Assembly: GCA_020310875.1 (NCBI GenBank)
Contig: CM035439.1
Location: 137,211,929-137,275,928, forward strand
Length of the DNA stretch: 64,000 nt
From: Ceratopteris richardii
Lineage: Eukaryota > Streptophyta > Polypodiopsida > Polypodiales > Pteridaceae
Direction: 5' to 3'
Shown: one piece after another, positions 45,411 to 57,377 of the stretch
How the letters are laid out: every line of letters starts with the position of its first letter
How positions within the stretch are numbered: the stretch's first letter is position 1
The notes under the pieces: model-generated
Seen by the model: the letters and a program-made list of their open reading frames with translations, nothing else
What the model was told of the DNA's origin: nothing
The model's database searches: none
Made by a program: the position numbers and the translations under genes

Positions 45411-46252
45411 TTTTGGGCTCCAATTTTTGACCAATTTTGAGGGTATTTTTGAGAAATTTTTGGACCATTAGACTCATAGGAGACCCCTTAGCTCATATTT
45501 GAAGGAAAACCTGATTGTCAGTTTTTACCCCCCCAGGGCCTGAACGCTCATAACTTTTTCATCCGAAGTCCGTTTTTTGAGCTTAATAGCTCGTTAGAAA
45601 GCTCGTGACGAGTACTACGTGACCTCAACTGTTTTTTTCATAAAGGATACGTTTATTTTTTGGATAATCTATTTTGAGGTTCACCTAGTTTGGGACTAGG
45701 AAGCCAGGGGGCACACATTGAAAATTTGGGCAAACGAGAAGGGACTTAAAAAGGTGTATATGCTCAAGTGTTTGATCATCTTGTGAATTGGTCTAATATT
45801 GGAATTTTCCAAGTCTAGCAAGGGCAATCAAAGGCAAGCAAGCAAGGCAGTGAAGACAGCAGAGCTTGGGAAGCGCGGCTTCTTGGGCAACAGGGCATCA
45901 GAGCAACCAGAAAAGCCGACTCGAGGTTGGAAGATTACTCAACCCCCTCAGTCAATTCTTAGCTTAGGCTAAACGTTAGCATTGTGGATTAACGATGATA
46001 GGAACGCCTCAAGTTCAAGATACTTAATTCTTTCAAGTTTAAGACTACAAGTAAAGGTGTGTGTGACGAAAACCTAAAGAAAAGAACATAAGTCTGACAG
46101 AACGAGAACTCAAAATCATAACGGAAAGTCGAATTCCTGACGCATAAATTAAGACAAGAATCCAAAGAAAAATTAAAAAAGAATTAAGAAAGTAATAACA
46201 AAGAACCATTGACGGTCTAAGTGTGTGACTGAGTGTGCAAGGAAGAAAATTA

Positions 46253-49070
46253 ATGAACCTTAGATCAGGGAGACACATAGGTAAGTCGGACCGACGAAGC
46301 CTTAGATCATCAGAGGCTAGTGTAAGAACTACTGCTCGATCGTGGGCTCAGCAATTGAATAGTAATTACCCCTACGAGAGCTCAGAGACTAGCGAATCAG
46401 AAATGGCATTTAGCGCAGATAGACCAGAAGGAGGGTCTCATGTAGCATACCTAGAAAAACCAGAAGGACCCTATAGAACGCAACTAGAGTTTCTCCGAAC
46501 CAACCGACTAGGTGCTCGCATCTATGAGGATGGTTTGCAAAGGCAAGTGGTGCAACTGCACAACCCTGATCAACCCATTGGATTGGAAAGACCAGTGGTG
46601 AAATTTGAGAGAGACGCTTACATAGACAAAGAAGGAACCATGTACGTCCTAAGTACACAGCCAAACGATACTAATGAGTTTGGCACAATTCAATTAGAGA
46701 CGGAAGCGAAATTTCAAGGAAAAGAACCGTTAGAAGAACCTAGAACACCTAGAGGGAAATCCGTATTAACAAGAATACTCATCCTAGAATGGATCCCTCA
46801 AGATAACAAGAGCACCGAGTTGTTTGTAAATAAAGAGACGGATGAAGCCTTTTGGAGGTACAGAAAGGAACACCCTGGTGAGATAGGCATCATTACAATT
46901 TATGAATTCAAGGACCCAGATACACCTGGAAAGGTTGTATACCTGGATGAGACTTCAGAAAGAGTCTTCGTGGTGCCTGAGCGCGCTAAAAACACATACA
47001 CATGGAGAGGTGAATTGATATTCCCTCCATCTAGAACGAACATGAATACAAGTCAACAAGGGGCAGGAACCTCCTCAGCCCATGGACATCTAAGAGAAGG
47101 AAATAAAGAGAGACCGGAAGTAAGCTTTAATCACCCCATAGGGAGAGATAGAACAACCACGAACACTAATAGAGCGGAGAGACAAAGAGATCATGGAATA
47201 CTAGGTGGTAGAGATGATTTCCGTCTACCTAGACCACGCGAACACGCAAGAGTATTGAGACCCACACAGTTAGTAAAATCAATGAAGAATTACTTTGATG
47301 GGACAGGAGATCCCTATGACCATGTCACAGAATTCAAGCAAGTACTAAGAGCAGAACAAGTTGAAGACATGTTCACGCAATACAATGCATTTGGACTAAC
47401 GTTAAAGAATACCGCTTTAACTTGGTTCCAACCATTGCAACAAAGGCAATTCAGAGACATCCATCACTTTTTAGAGTCATTCATCACTGAATTCTCTAAA
47501 AGTGGGATTAGACACGACACATCTTCGTTGATTCATAGCTTTAAACAGACCCCTCAGGAAACAGTTAGACTGGCAGGACGTAGGTTCAGACAATATGTCG
47601 AACGATGTCCAATGCAAGAGCTACCCTCACAAGCTAAGCAAGTGTCTTTGTTTTTAGATGGCTTGTTGAGCGCTAAACTACGCTCCTATGTGTACCTAAA
47701 GGAACCTAGAACGCTAGAGGAGTGTGTAAGAATATGTATAGACATCGAGGACAACCTAGGAGATGAATTAGAACTCTCAAAGGTCTACAAGGACTCAGAT
47801 TGTTCTTCTCTAGCATCCACAAAATTGTCTAATTCGATAGAGGACCTAGCAGAAAAGTGGCCCAAAAACTAGGAGTTTCTAGTAAACAGGTGCCCAAGCT
47901 ACCAACTAATGTACGTTGTTACACTTGTGGTGGAAATCATTTGGCAAACGTGTGTCCCAATGCACCACAACCTCAAGCCAACCCTAGTGGCCAATATTGC
48001 ACAATTGAGAGAAGATACACGAATCATACGGCTCAGGACTGCCCATACAACAAACAAACCGTGAGACAGAACTACCCGCAAACATACCAGCAGCCAGGTA
48101 GGTATCAAGGCCAATACAATGCTCAGCCTTATTACTATAGGCCTCCTCAGAACTACCCATACCAGGCTCAATAGAGACCTCAACCCGTCTTAGCTCAGCA
48201 GCCACCCCCACCAGCGAATGTCATCTCAGTCAAATACGTTGCTGCAGAAGAGAACCTAAGTAGGGCCTTAGTGCCTTCTTCACCCTTGATCACAGAAAGT
48301 GACCCGAACTCAAACAGTTTTGACTCTACTCATGTAACTAGTCCACCCGCTTATTACACGGAGTCACCAGAGCATGTGGAGACATATCATTATGATAGTC
48401 CACCAATGGAACCTAGTTGGGAGCCAGACTATGCTAATGTGATGTACGCAAACCCAAACCCACGGCCCCAATTGAGACAACAGAGACCACAGGGTCCTAG
48501 AGGACCATGCTTTAGGTGCCAAGGAGATCACTTCATAAAGGATTGTCCACATCCCCCAATAGCAAGGCAATCATAGTATTATAACATACAAGGCTTTTGT
48601 GCCGATTGTGGCAAAGAACACATAATCAAAGATTGTCCTAAGAACCCAGTTAACGCTTCGAACGTAACACCGATCAATGTGATAGGTATTGTAAACAACG
48701 CAGATGGATCCAATCCTACATACGTGCCTATCCAAGCTATAACCAGAGCCCAGGCGCTCTTACAAAACCAACAGCTTAATCAAGAGAAAGTAGCCGGAAC
48801 TAGTGAAGTTGCAGAATCGAGTAGTAAAAAGACAAAATCTTGGAAAGATTCTAGGGAAAGAATCAAGAGAAAGTGGAGTAAAAAGATAAGTGAGTTGGAA
48901 GGAAGTTTGAAGGAATCTAGAGCCAAAATACAAGAATTGACTTCACAAGAATTAAACCAAGAAAACCCAGCTCAAAAATCAGGATCAGTTTTAGCGGAAC
49001 CCATACCCGAAGATCTAGACATGATGTTTCGTGCATATCAGGCTAGAATAAAAGAGGGACCTCAAGTCAC
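46253..49070 (+). pseudogene. gag: Gag of gypsy B
   Basis: The start MNLRSGRH is chosen because it is shared with A; an in-frame ATG 18 nt upstream is not. Same blocks as A: AYIDKEGTMYV, EWIPQDNKST, capsid-like domain (YFDGTGDPYDHVTEFKQVLR to TPQETVRLAGRRFRQY, about 47280-47600), first zinc knuckle CYTCGGNHLANVC near 47918, then CFRCQGDHFIKDC near 48509 and CADCGKEHIIKDC near 48599. All three have CX2CX3HX4C spacing. A charged, probably coiled end (KSWKDSRERIKRKWSKKISELE) follows. The region has a few breaks. Confidence 0.88.
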
Positions 49071-50999
49071 GGAAATGAGTAAAAACTACCCTCGAGCTGA
49101 TCTAGAAATTGAGAGAACTAAACTGTGCATGAAAATGGTAGAACTAGCACAAGCTTTGTTTGAAGCCTCTAGATATCTTAATTGGAATAACATGGCAAAA
49201 CCAGAACTACACTTTCAAGGACTAATGGAGAGGCTAGAACACTTGATAGAAAGCAAAGAGAAAAAGGATAAGCCTAGGAACCCTATTGTCCCAGAGACAC
49301 AGGAAAGGATTGCACCATCCCTGTCTCAAGTACCCAATACAGAAAGTCAAGATAACCTATCCTCCATACATAGGTACTCACATGAATTTTTAAGAGAAAT
49401 ACAAGAAGAGAAATGGAGAAAAGAACAAGGAACTCATCCTCCTATTCAAGAAATAGACGACTTGCAGGAACAATTTCCCCAAGACATCCCCTCTATATAT
49501 GATGATGTAGAGGTGGAACAACTGAGTGAACCCACAGGATTTGAATCTAATTCTCTACAAGAATTACCTCAGTTCACAGGACCTTGGGAAGCTAAGTCTA
49601 TTAGTATGAGAGCACCCACGATAATAGTGAGGAATGAAGAATCAGTGATCCCTAGGAACACGGAAGTGATCAAGAATACCAAAGTACAATGTAATCTCAC
49701 TCTGAAGGAATTGTTAAAGGTAAAAACAGAATTGTGGAAGCACGTAGCAAATCAATTCCCTGAGCTTGCTACCACACCCTCTCAAATAGGATCACATAAG
49801 AAGGTACCAGAGATACCCGTGGAAAAGATTGGAGACGTAAGCGAAGGAGAGGAAGGCAACACATATCTTCCAATAACCCATCAGGGCTACACCACGAAAG
49901 CCATCTTAGATTCAGGAGCCGGAGTAGCCATCGCTACCACCTCTTTGTGGAAACGTTGGGGTAAGCCAGCACTCAGACCTACCAGGATGAAGCTACAAAT
50001 GGCTGATGGACACATAGAAAAACCGTTAGGCTTACTAGAAGGCATATCCCTCACCACTTGTGGTGTAGAATTTGAGCATACTTTCGCCATTTGTGACTTT
50101 GCGAAAAATCGTGCTTATGAGATGATATTGGGACGACCATTCATGCGTCAGTTGCAAATTGTACAAGATTGGGGAACTAATTCTTTGTACTTGCAACATT
50201 TAGGAGTGACTACCAAAGTCAATCTTAAAGACTATTCACATAGAGATGTACCCCCAATACAATGGAACACCATCCATAAGACACCAGTAGAGACGGAATC
50301 CGTGCACTCATTAGCATCAGATCCTTCTTGGTTGCATGAGGATACCCATTTATGGATGTGTAAAGTAGCCAAACAAGAGGAAGAACGATTAGAAACAAGG
50401 ACCTTAGGTGCAGAACAACATCCACGAACCCTTCAAGATCCAGCCTATGCACCTGTAGTATTCCCAGACGAAGAGTTTGAACCCCATGGTTGGGCGGAAA
50501 TACTAGCAACCATGGATGTAGCCATCCATGAAGAACAATGGACACCCCACTGTGACGAGGATGGCTATGACATTTCAGTTTTCACGATAGAGCCAATCAT
50601 GTGCGATGCAATTTTAGAAGAGTGTGAACCTAACACTGATGCATTTGAGGATGCAAGCGATTTTGATTTAGAATCAATTATCATGGACCCGCCCTTTGCA
50701 TCAGAAGAAGAATATTTCTACGAAGTAGAGACTCACACTCAGAGACACGAGGAAATTACGAACGAAGTGAGATTAGCCACGGAAGTGACTACTAAGAGTG
50801 AAGGTAAGAAAAGAAAGAAGAAAGAAACTATGTCGGAAAAAGAAGAATCTTTGTTTGAAGTACCCGAGAATTTCAAGAAATATGAAATCGAAGATAGAAG
50901 AATCATGGTACGAATGCCCAATAGAAAGGCGAATGACGGACAAGTATATGATAACCGAGAGAAAACCAAAAAAGTAATAGTTGCCATAGAAGCAGAAGA
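49071..50999 (+). CDS. pol: Gypsy B: linker and aspartic protease 1
   Basis: A coiled or charged linker (YPRADLEIERTKLCMKMVELAQ, EFLREIQEEKW) precedes protease 1 (about 49840-50210) with DSGAGVA at 49909-49929 and MILGRPF near 50122. An acidic linker with EESLFEVPENFKKYE leads to reverse transcriptase. Open and closely matching A. Product would be the polyprotein-processing protease. Confidence 0.9.
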
Positions 51000-52430
51000 A
51001 GAAAAATGCACATACATAGGGCATGATTTGACGACTGAAGAAGAAGGAGAGTTAATTGCCCTATTGCGCGAATATAGAGATGTTTTTGCTTGGAGTTACA
51101 AAGATTTGAAAGGAGTAGATCCAGATATATGTTCTCATAGAATCCCTATGACTCCAGATGCAAAACCGACAAAACAGAAACCTTACACGTATAATGATAA
51201 CTACGCTGCGAAGATTAAAGAGGAGATAGATCGCTTGATAGAAGCAGGATTCATTTACGAAATTGAACATACCGAATGGGTATCCCCCATTGTGGTTGTG
51301 CCCAAGAAGAATGGAAAATTGCGTGTGTGTATTAACCTTAAAAAAGTTAATGCCGCCACGATTAGAGATAGTTATCCTCTTCCTATCACAGAACACCTAT
51401 TGGAAAGAGTTGCGGGCAAGGAAGTTTACAGCTTTCTTGATGGTTTTTCAGGCTATAACCAAGTAGCCATTGCTCCAGAAGACCAACACAAGACGGCTTT
51501 TGCCACAGAATGGGGCATATTTGCATTTCGTGTAATGCCATTTGGCTTAACAAATGCACCCGCCACTTTCCAGCGACTCATGTGTCATGTTTTTAAGGAA
51601 TTCTTACGCAAGAGCTTGGAAGTTTATGTCGATGACTTATGTGCTCATTCAAATGTAAGACAGACACATATTCCAGAGTTAAGACAAGTATTTGACAAAT
51701 GTCGAGAATATCAGGTTTGTTTGAACCCAGAAAAATGCGTTTTCATGGTCAGACAAGGCAAAATTCTAGGACACATTGTGTCAAAAAATGGAATCTCTAC
51801 GGACGAGGAAAAGGTGAAGGTAATTGCAGAATTACCTAGACCAACTAATGTGAAAGAGGTACAGGCATTTATGGGCCATTGCGGTTATTATAGGAGATTC
51901 ATACACATGTATGCAATCATAGCCAAGCCTCTGTACTCTCTTTTGACCAATTTTGAGTGGACAGATGAATGTGAAAATTCATTCAATGAACTTAAAAGAC
52001 GCTTGTGCTCAGCACCTATATTGACAACCCCAGATTGGAGTAAGCCATTCCATGTACATGTGGATGCATCCAATTATGCCATAGGATGTGTGTTAGCACA
52101 ACCCACGAATGAAGGTAATATAGATCTCCCCATAGCCTACGCTAGCAGACAATTGAACGCAGCAGAAAGAAATTACACCACAACGGAACGAGAAGGATTA
52201 GGGATGATCTACGTAGTAAAGAAATTCAGGCACTACTTGTTGGCCAACAAGTTCAAGTTCTTTACAGATCATCAAGCCCTATTGTACTTAGTCAACAAAC
52301 CATGTAACACAGGACGACTGATACGTTGGTTTCTATTGCTCATGGAGTACGATTTTGAAGTGGTAGTCAGGAAAGGAAAGACACATCTTAGAGCCGACCA
52401 CCTTTCAAGATTAACCTCAGGAGAAGCTCC
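51000..52430 (+). CDS. pol: Gypsy B reverse transcriptase and RNase H
   Basis: All core motifs are present: KQKPYTYNDNY, VVVPKKNGKLRVC, LDGFSGYNQVAIAPED, MPFGLTNAPATFQRLM, YVDDLCAHS (catalytic DD), then RNase H with HVDASNYAIGCVLAQ, TTTEREGLGM, FTDHQALLYLV and LRADHLSR. It would copy element RNA into DNA. Sequence is nearly the same as A, showing that the two belong to one family. Confidence 0.95.
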
Positions 52431-52659
52431 TCAAGGAGTAGCAGATGAATTACCAGATGCATACTTGTTTAACCTTGAGATAGCACTAGAATGGGCTAAG
52501 CCTATAGTCCCCATTCTCACCTCTGGACCCAAGAATCCTAGGATAAAGATCAGAGAAGGAGAGATTACCAAGTCTCAGAGGTACCAAATAATGGCAGGAA
52601 GCATATATAAACAGGATAATCAAAAGATTCTTGCTTGTTGTGTAGATGAATGAGAACAT

Positions 52660-54120
52660 GCGAATTGGTTGCAATTAGCACACATAGGTGCACTAAAGCA
52701 ACATCATTCGAAACAACGGACAGTACGGACTCTGCATAGATTAGGAGTATATTGGCCTACGATGGAAGCAGATGTCTACAAGTTGTGTAAGGAATGCCAT
52801 GTTTGCTGTGAAAGACCACCAGTAGAGCATGCTACACTCTACCACGTGTCTCTCACACCAGACTGGAGTGAACCTTTAGTGACATACTTGAGGACGAACA
52901 CATTCCCTCAAGGAATGACCTTAGCTCGACAACGCAGTCTAGAGCAGGAAGCTCAAGACTATTCACTTATTGGCGATAATTTATACAAAAGAGGACGAGA
53001 TGGATATTTAAGACAGTGCGTTCATGAAAGCGATTATCTGAGCATACTAGAGACTGCACACCAAGGTGTTGCAGGAGGTCATTTTGGACCCGATAGGATA
53101 ATCAAAGCCATTCTCTTTTCAGGATTATGGTGGCCCACTCTTCACATGGATGCACATACCTATGTAAAGAGATGTGACGTGTGCCAAAGAACTCAGTTTC
53201 CTACTCGCAGAGATGAAATGCCATTGAAACCCATGATGGGCGGACGTGCATTTTGGGGTATAGACTTTGTAGGACCCATTAACCCCCCTGCAAAAGGTAC
53301 ACATGCGGAATACATTATTGTTGCCACAGATTATCTAACCAAATGGGTAGAGGCAAAAGCCACAAAAAAGAATGATGCTCACACGACTGCAAAATTCTTA
53401 TTTGAAAATGTCTTTACAAGATATGGATTGCCAATAGAGTTAGTGAGCGATCGAGGCACTCACTTTCTAAACCAAGTCATTGAATATTTGTTACAGGATT
53501 TTATGGTGATTCACAAGAAATCTGCACCATATCATCCTCAGGCCAATGGTCAGGCTGAAAGCACTAACAAGATACTTTGTAACGTACTGACGAAACTCGT
53601 GAACAACAAACGTTCAGATTGGGACAAACAGTTACACCACGCTGTTTGGGCATATCGAGTGGCCTACAAGACCGTACTCAATGCAACTCCCTTTCAGATG
53701 GTTTTTGGTCAGAATGCAGTGCTTCCTTTGGACTTCTTGATACCGACACTTAAGGTTGCACAGGAACATCAGTGGACCGGCCATGAATTATCAGCGAGAA
53801 TAATGGACTTGGAACGATTAGGAGAAACCAGGCTAAAGGCAGCAGCAGGAATATACGCAGCAAAGAAGCGACAGAAAGCATATTTTGATGCACATGTGAA
53901 AGATAAAGGTTTAAAAGAAGGAGATTTAGTTCTAGTGTATACGCTGAAACAGCACGCACGGAAGTTAGAAAAGCGAGGTTATGGACCTATGATCATTAAC
54001 AGACTTTCGACAAGCGGAGCAGTACAGTTAGCCACCTTAGAAGGAGACATAATGCCTAATTACATTAGTGGCTGTAGAGTCAGGTTATATCAAGAACCTC
54101 TTACTGAGGATATGCTTAGA
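52660..54120 (+). CDS. pol: Gypsy B integrase with two tandem H2C2 zinc modules
   Basis: The first module (HIGALKQH to CHVC, about 52680-52805) and the second (HQGVAGGH to CDVC, about 53060-53185) both read HX6HX30CX2C. The core (about 53260-53720) has GIDFVGP, VSDRGTHF and GQAESTNK. The end has KRGYGPMIINRLSTSGAVQL and no chromodomain. The duplicated zinc module is thus shared by A and B and is not an accident of one copy. It lies where Tat-clade elements carry a second RNase H. Confidence 0.92.
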
Positions 54121-54319
54121 CGACTCACGTTGGCAAAGAAGCGTAAGGAGGAAGAAAATAGAATACGAGCTGAAGCTCAGGCAGAAGCCATAGAACGCAT
54201 TAAGCGCATGAAGCTAAGAAGACAAGGACTAGGGAGAGAACATTATAACCATCTGGAAACATCACCCAGATATCCCATGGCCATGTGTCAAGTAAAGTCA
54301 ACCACTCATCCTAGCATAG

Positions 54320-54680
54320 TGGATAGGAGACCATTCATTACAGTTAGGCTAGGGCACGGCAACCCTTGCCAAGAACTCAGGGCTTTAATTGACTCAGGTG
54401 CTGCGACTAGTGCGATTAGATGGTCCCACTATAAGGATTCAGGAATAGAAATGCGGCCAATTGAGGCATACCTCATAGGCCTAGGAGGCATGGAAACCCC
54501 TTGCATGGGTGAGGTGGACCTTCCTATCCTCATTAAGAATATGACCATGACGGCGAAGCTACTAGTGTGCCATGATGACGACCTGATAGAACCCCTAATC
54601 CTTGGCCAAGATTGGCTATACGATCACTCAGTGGACCTAAATCTTAGACAAGGCTCCTTACAGATTGGAACCTTAGAGCA
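54320..54680 (+). CDS. Gypsy B second aspartic-protease-like domain, after integrase
   Basis: Begins RRPFITVRLGHG and contains DSGAATS (54391-54411), GLGGMETPCMGEVDLPI and LILGQDW (about 54592-54612). It matches the A domain residue for residue around the motifs while surface positions differ, which fits selection on the fold. It is preceded by a basic helix-like stretch (KKRKEEENRIRAEAQAEAIERIKRMKLRR) that links it to integrase. Confidence 0.88.
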
Positions 54681-55704
54681 GAAGCGAGTGATACCGCTTG
54701 ACTTCCCTAACGGTATTCCGCCTGACGGTTGTGACCCTAGACCCTATGAAACACATGCGACGGAAGACCGGAAGATCTTTAATCAGACCAGTCACATTAC
54801 GTCTACACCAACCCACTCGGGCTTGGCTATGGACAGTTGTCAATCAGAAGGACGACAGGAGATCTTCCCTGGGACTTCCTGCAAACTAGAAGAGGCAGCT
54901 ACCCATCCGCTAGGGCAGATGGACACAATCAGCGGTCAGGTGGGTTGCATCAGCGGCCAAATGAGCACGACACCCTGCGGTGCTCATCCTTCCAAACTTG
55001 TTGCGGACTGGCCTAGATTAAAGTTAAAGAACGAATCACTTCCTAATGGGCAGGTCACGCAAGTATTGGATCTCCCTTCTTTTCCAAAGCAGAGCGTCCA
55101 TCCGACCTCTCAACCTCAACAACAACAGACTCACCCACGACGAAGGAACCCAGACCGACGGCAGTATCAGAAGACACAACAAGGAAAGCAGTCTAGGCCA
55201 CCCAAAGGAAGCGGCACCAGACAAATATGGGTGCCAAAAGGACAAAAAGCACCGAAGAACTCCAACCAAGCAGAGATCGACAAGAAAAAGACAGAACAGA
55301 AACAGAATCGGTATCCACCATCCCCTCGACCTTCTTCTACAGGTTCGAACATTCGACAAATTTGGATCGCGAAGAAATACCTTATTCATAGACCGACACC
55401 CACGCAGATTTGGGTACCCAAACCATGTATCGTAGCTCAACCCTTAAGCCATGTAATATATACCCCTCACAAATCTTTCCATCCCTCAATACCACCACAC
55501 CCGATACTACCTTTTGCCCCTCAACAGAAACCCACCACCCACTCAAAGACTCTTAGGAAATGGATACCGAAGCGTGTCCAATCGTCTTCCCCTAACCCCA
55601 TGTCTGACAAAACTACCCCCCCGACTAACATACAACCTTGTAATAAATCACTAACCTTTAAACCTTGTATAAATTCACCCACCATCATCACACGTCACTC
55701 ATAA
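54681..55704 (+). CDS. Gypsy B C-terminal tail with repeated IWVPK motifs
   Basis: A Pro/Gln/Lys/Thr-rich, probably disordered tail. The motif recurs as QIWVPK (about 55216), QIWIAKK (about 55357), QIWVPK (about 55405) and KWIPKR (about 55558). The intervening sequence is unlike A, so the motif is kept while the spacer is not. The coding frame ends at about 55704; noncoding sequence of about 230 bp follows before accessory gene 1. Confidence 0.8.
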
Positions 55705-55882
55705 TCTCATCTCATCAAGGAACGTATGCATCATCTGAAATGTGTAGGTGTCTAGAGACCTCCACTAGTGCTGCAAGAAGCATTGCATCCATCACATCAC
55801 AGCACTTGGCTACACGGGTTACGCATCAGTTATGGAAAGGGATTGCGGTCTCACTTTAATGGGATCATAATTAATTTCCATG

Positions 55883-55907
55883 CTAATGTGTTAATCTTTT
55901 GTAGCAG
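55883..55907 (+). promoter_or_regulatory. Candidate 3' splice site before accessory gene 1 of B
   Basis: CTAAT (55883-55887) as branch point, then TTAATCTTTTGTAGCAG with AG at 55906-55907, 28 nt before the ATG of accessory gene 1. Matches the site at 77-103 in element C. Confidence 0.45.
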
Positions 55908-55934
55908 ATCTTTCTCATTAACCCACCAGTCATC

Positions 55935-57377
55935 ATGCAAACCAACGAAGGACCATCAGGAGCAGGCCCCAGTGTAGCTGCAGTGCCCCTCAACGTGTTA
56001 CGAGCAGAATCCCACCCGACTGCTCCACCGCCGAAATTCCAAGGATTTCCAGGACCCATGCCGATCGACAACCCACCTACGGGCTACACAGAAAAGATAC
56101 ACCGTAACTCCCACTGGTTTCAGGGACTTGCAGGACCCTTAGCGGACGCGGATTTTATATTTGAATCCAATTTGACGTTTGATGACCGCACGTGGGGGAA
56201 ATACCAATTCTTCTCCAGAGAGTTCGAAGACCTACAGAACACCCAGGACCTAACTCACGTTTGGGCAAGAGCAGGCTTCACGGAGTATTTCAGCGACCCC
56301 CTGCCCAAACCTGACTTTTACAGGTGTTATTATTTAATCACTACTTTGCTGGCCTCAGAGAATAAGGATATCCCCGGAACTTTTATTTTGCCCTCTTTAG
56401 TGGATGATCCACCTTACAAAAGGTTTTACCTCTCAAAGGATTTAATCAGAGCTGCCATCAAAATTCATGGCACCCACACGCCCACAGATCGAGAAAGATT
56501 AATTCCAGACCCTATGAAACGTGGGGATGTCACTAAGTGGGAGGAGATCTCAGCAATTACACCTGAGCTGTCAAAGCCGCTACGGATATGCATGCAACAC
56601 TTCGCATTCCCCGCTCAGGACAGATTTACCATGCCACATAAAAGAATATGGTTTGGATTGTACTTGGCATGTACGGGACCTCAGACGGTTGATCTGGCAA
56701 GCTGGATCATTGATCAAATGTATTTGGCACAACACAAATGGGAACGCAAGAAAGTGCTTAATGGATGTTGTGCGCTGACAAGAATTATTTATATGTGCTT
56801 GGCCTATGATTTGCCAATTGAACGTGCATTAACAGGAGAAGAGCTGAAAGCATTCAAAGGAACGACGAAGAAAGCCAGGAAGCCCAGTAGAACACGGGCA
56901 GGTAAGCGTATGAGAGGCACCATTCCTTGCCTTCAAGTGCCAGAGTCACCATCACCACAACCCTCTCCAGAGCGATCACCGACAGAAGCCGCTCCCACAG
57001 TGCAACCTATTCGCATAAGGTTGTCTAGACCAGTGGTCACGGAGGGCACTACTAGTACCGCTGCACCTCAGGCAGCTACAACCACAGAACCCACCACCAC
57101 GACAGCAGAAGCTCCCACCACTATTGGTGCGGACGCCTTTTCTTTCCCAATACCACACATGGAGGCAGAACCAATAAACACAACATTCGATTTTGAAATG
57201 CCTGATGCATTCTCAAATGAATTCCAGTTTTCAGAGGCACAAATGTTCTCCCAAGAATATGAACACCCCAGTTACCCTACCACACCGCGGGATCTACCAC
57301 AGGGACAAGTTGTGTCGAGCTCTGATGACGAACGAACAGCCACCGACGATGACGAAGGTGATGACGAAGCCAGCTAG
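55935..57377 (+). CDS. Post-pol accessory protein 1 of gypsy B
   Basis: 480 residues, open throughout. The folded half (about 40-300) has DLTHVWARAGFTEYF, KPDFYRCYYL, LRICMQHFAFPAQDRFTM, a hydrophobic helix-rich part near residue 240, and KKVLNGCCALTRIIYM. The C-terminal half is rich in Pro, Thr and acidic residues. No signal peptide or clear membrane anchor is present, so it is not an obvious envelope protein. The helix-rich part recalls in layout the putative plant transposon protein domain of Ogre-type elements, where it lies before gag rather than after pol. Element C has a divergent homologue. Function unknown. Confidence 0.68.
   Translation: MQTNEGPSGAGPSVAAVPLNVLRAESHPTAPPPKFQGFPGPMPIDNPPTGYTEKIHRNSHWFQGLAGPLADADFIFESNLTFDDRTWGKYQFFSREFEDLQNTQDLTHVWARAGFTEYFSDPLPKPDFYRCYYLITTLLASENKDIPGTFILPSLVDDPPYKRFYLSKDLIRAAIKIHGTHTPTDRERLIPDPMKRGDVTKWEEISAITPELSKPLRICMQHFAFPAQDRFTMPHKRIWFGLYLACTGPQTVDLASWIIDQMYLAQHKWERKKVLNGCCALTRIIYMCLAYDLPIERALTGEELKAFKGTTKKARKPSRTRAGKRMRGTIPCLQVPESPSPQPSPERSPTEAAPTVQPIRIRLSRPVVTEGTTSTAAPQAATTTEPTTTTAEAPTTIGADAFSFPIPHMEAEPINTTFDFEMPDAFSNEFQFSEAQMFSQEYEHPSYPTTPRDLPQGQVVSSSDDERTATDDDEGDDEAS

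Noticed and set aside
44525-45477. Open frames on both strands across the B leader array
   Set aside because: They arise because the repeat is self-complementary and lacks stop codons by composition; the translated products are simple repeats.
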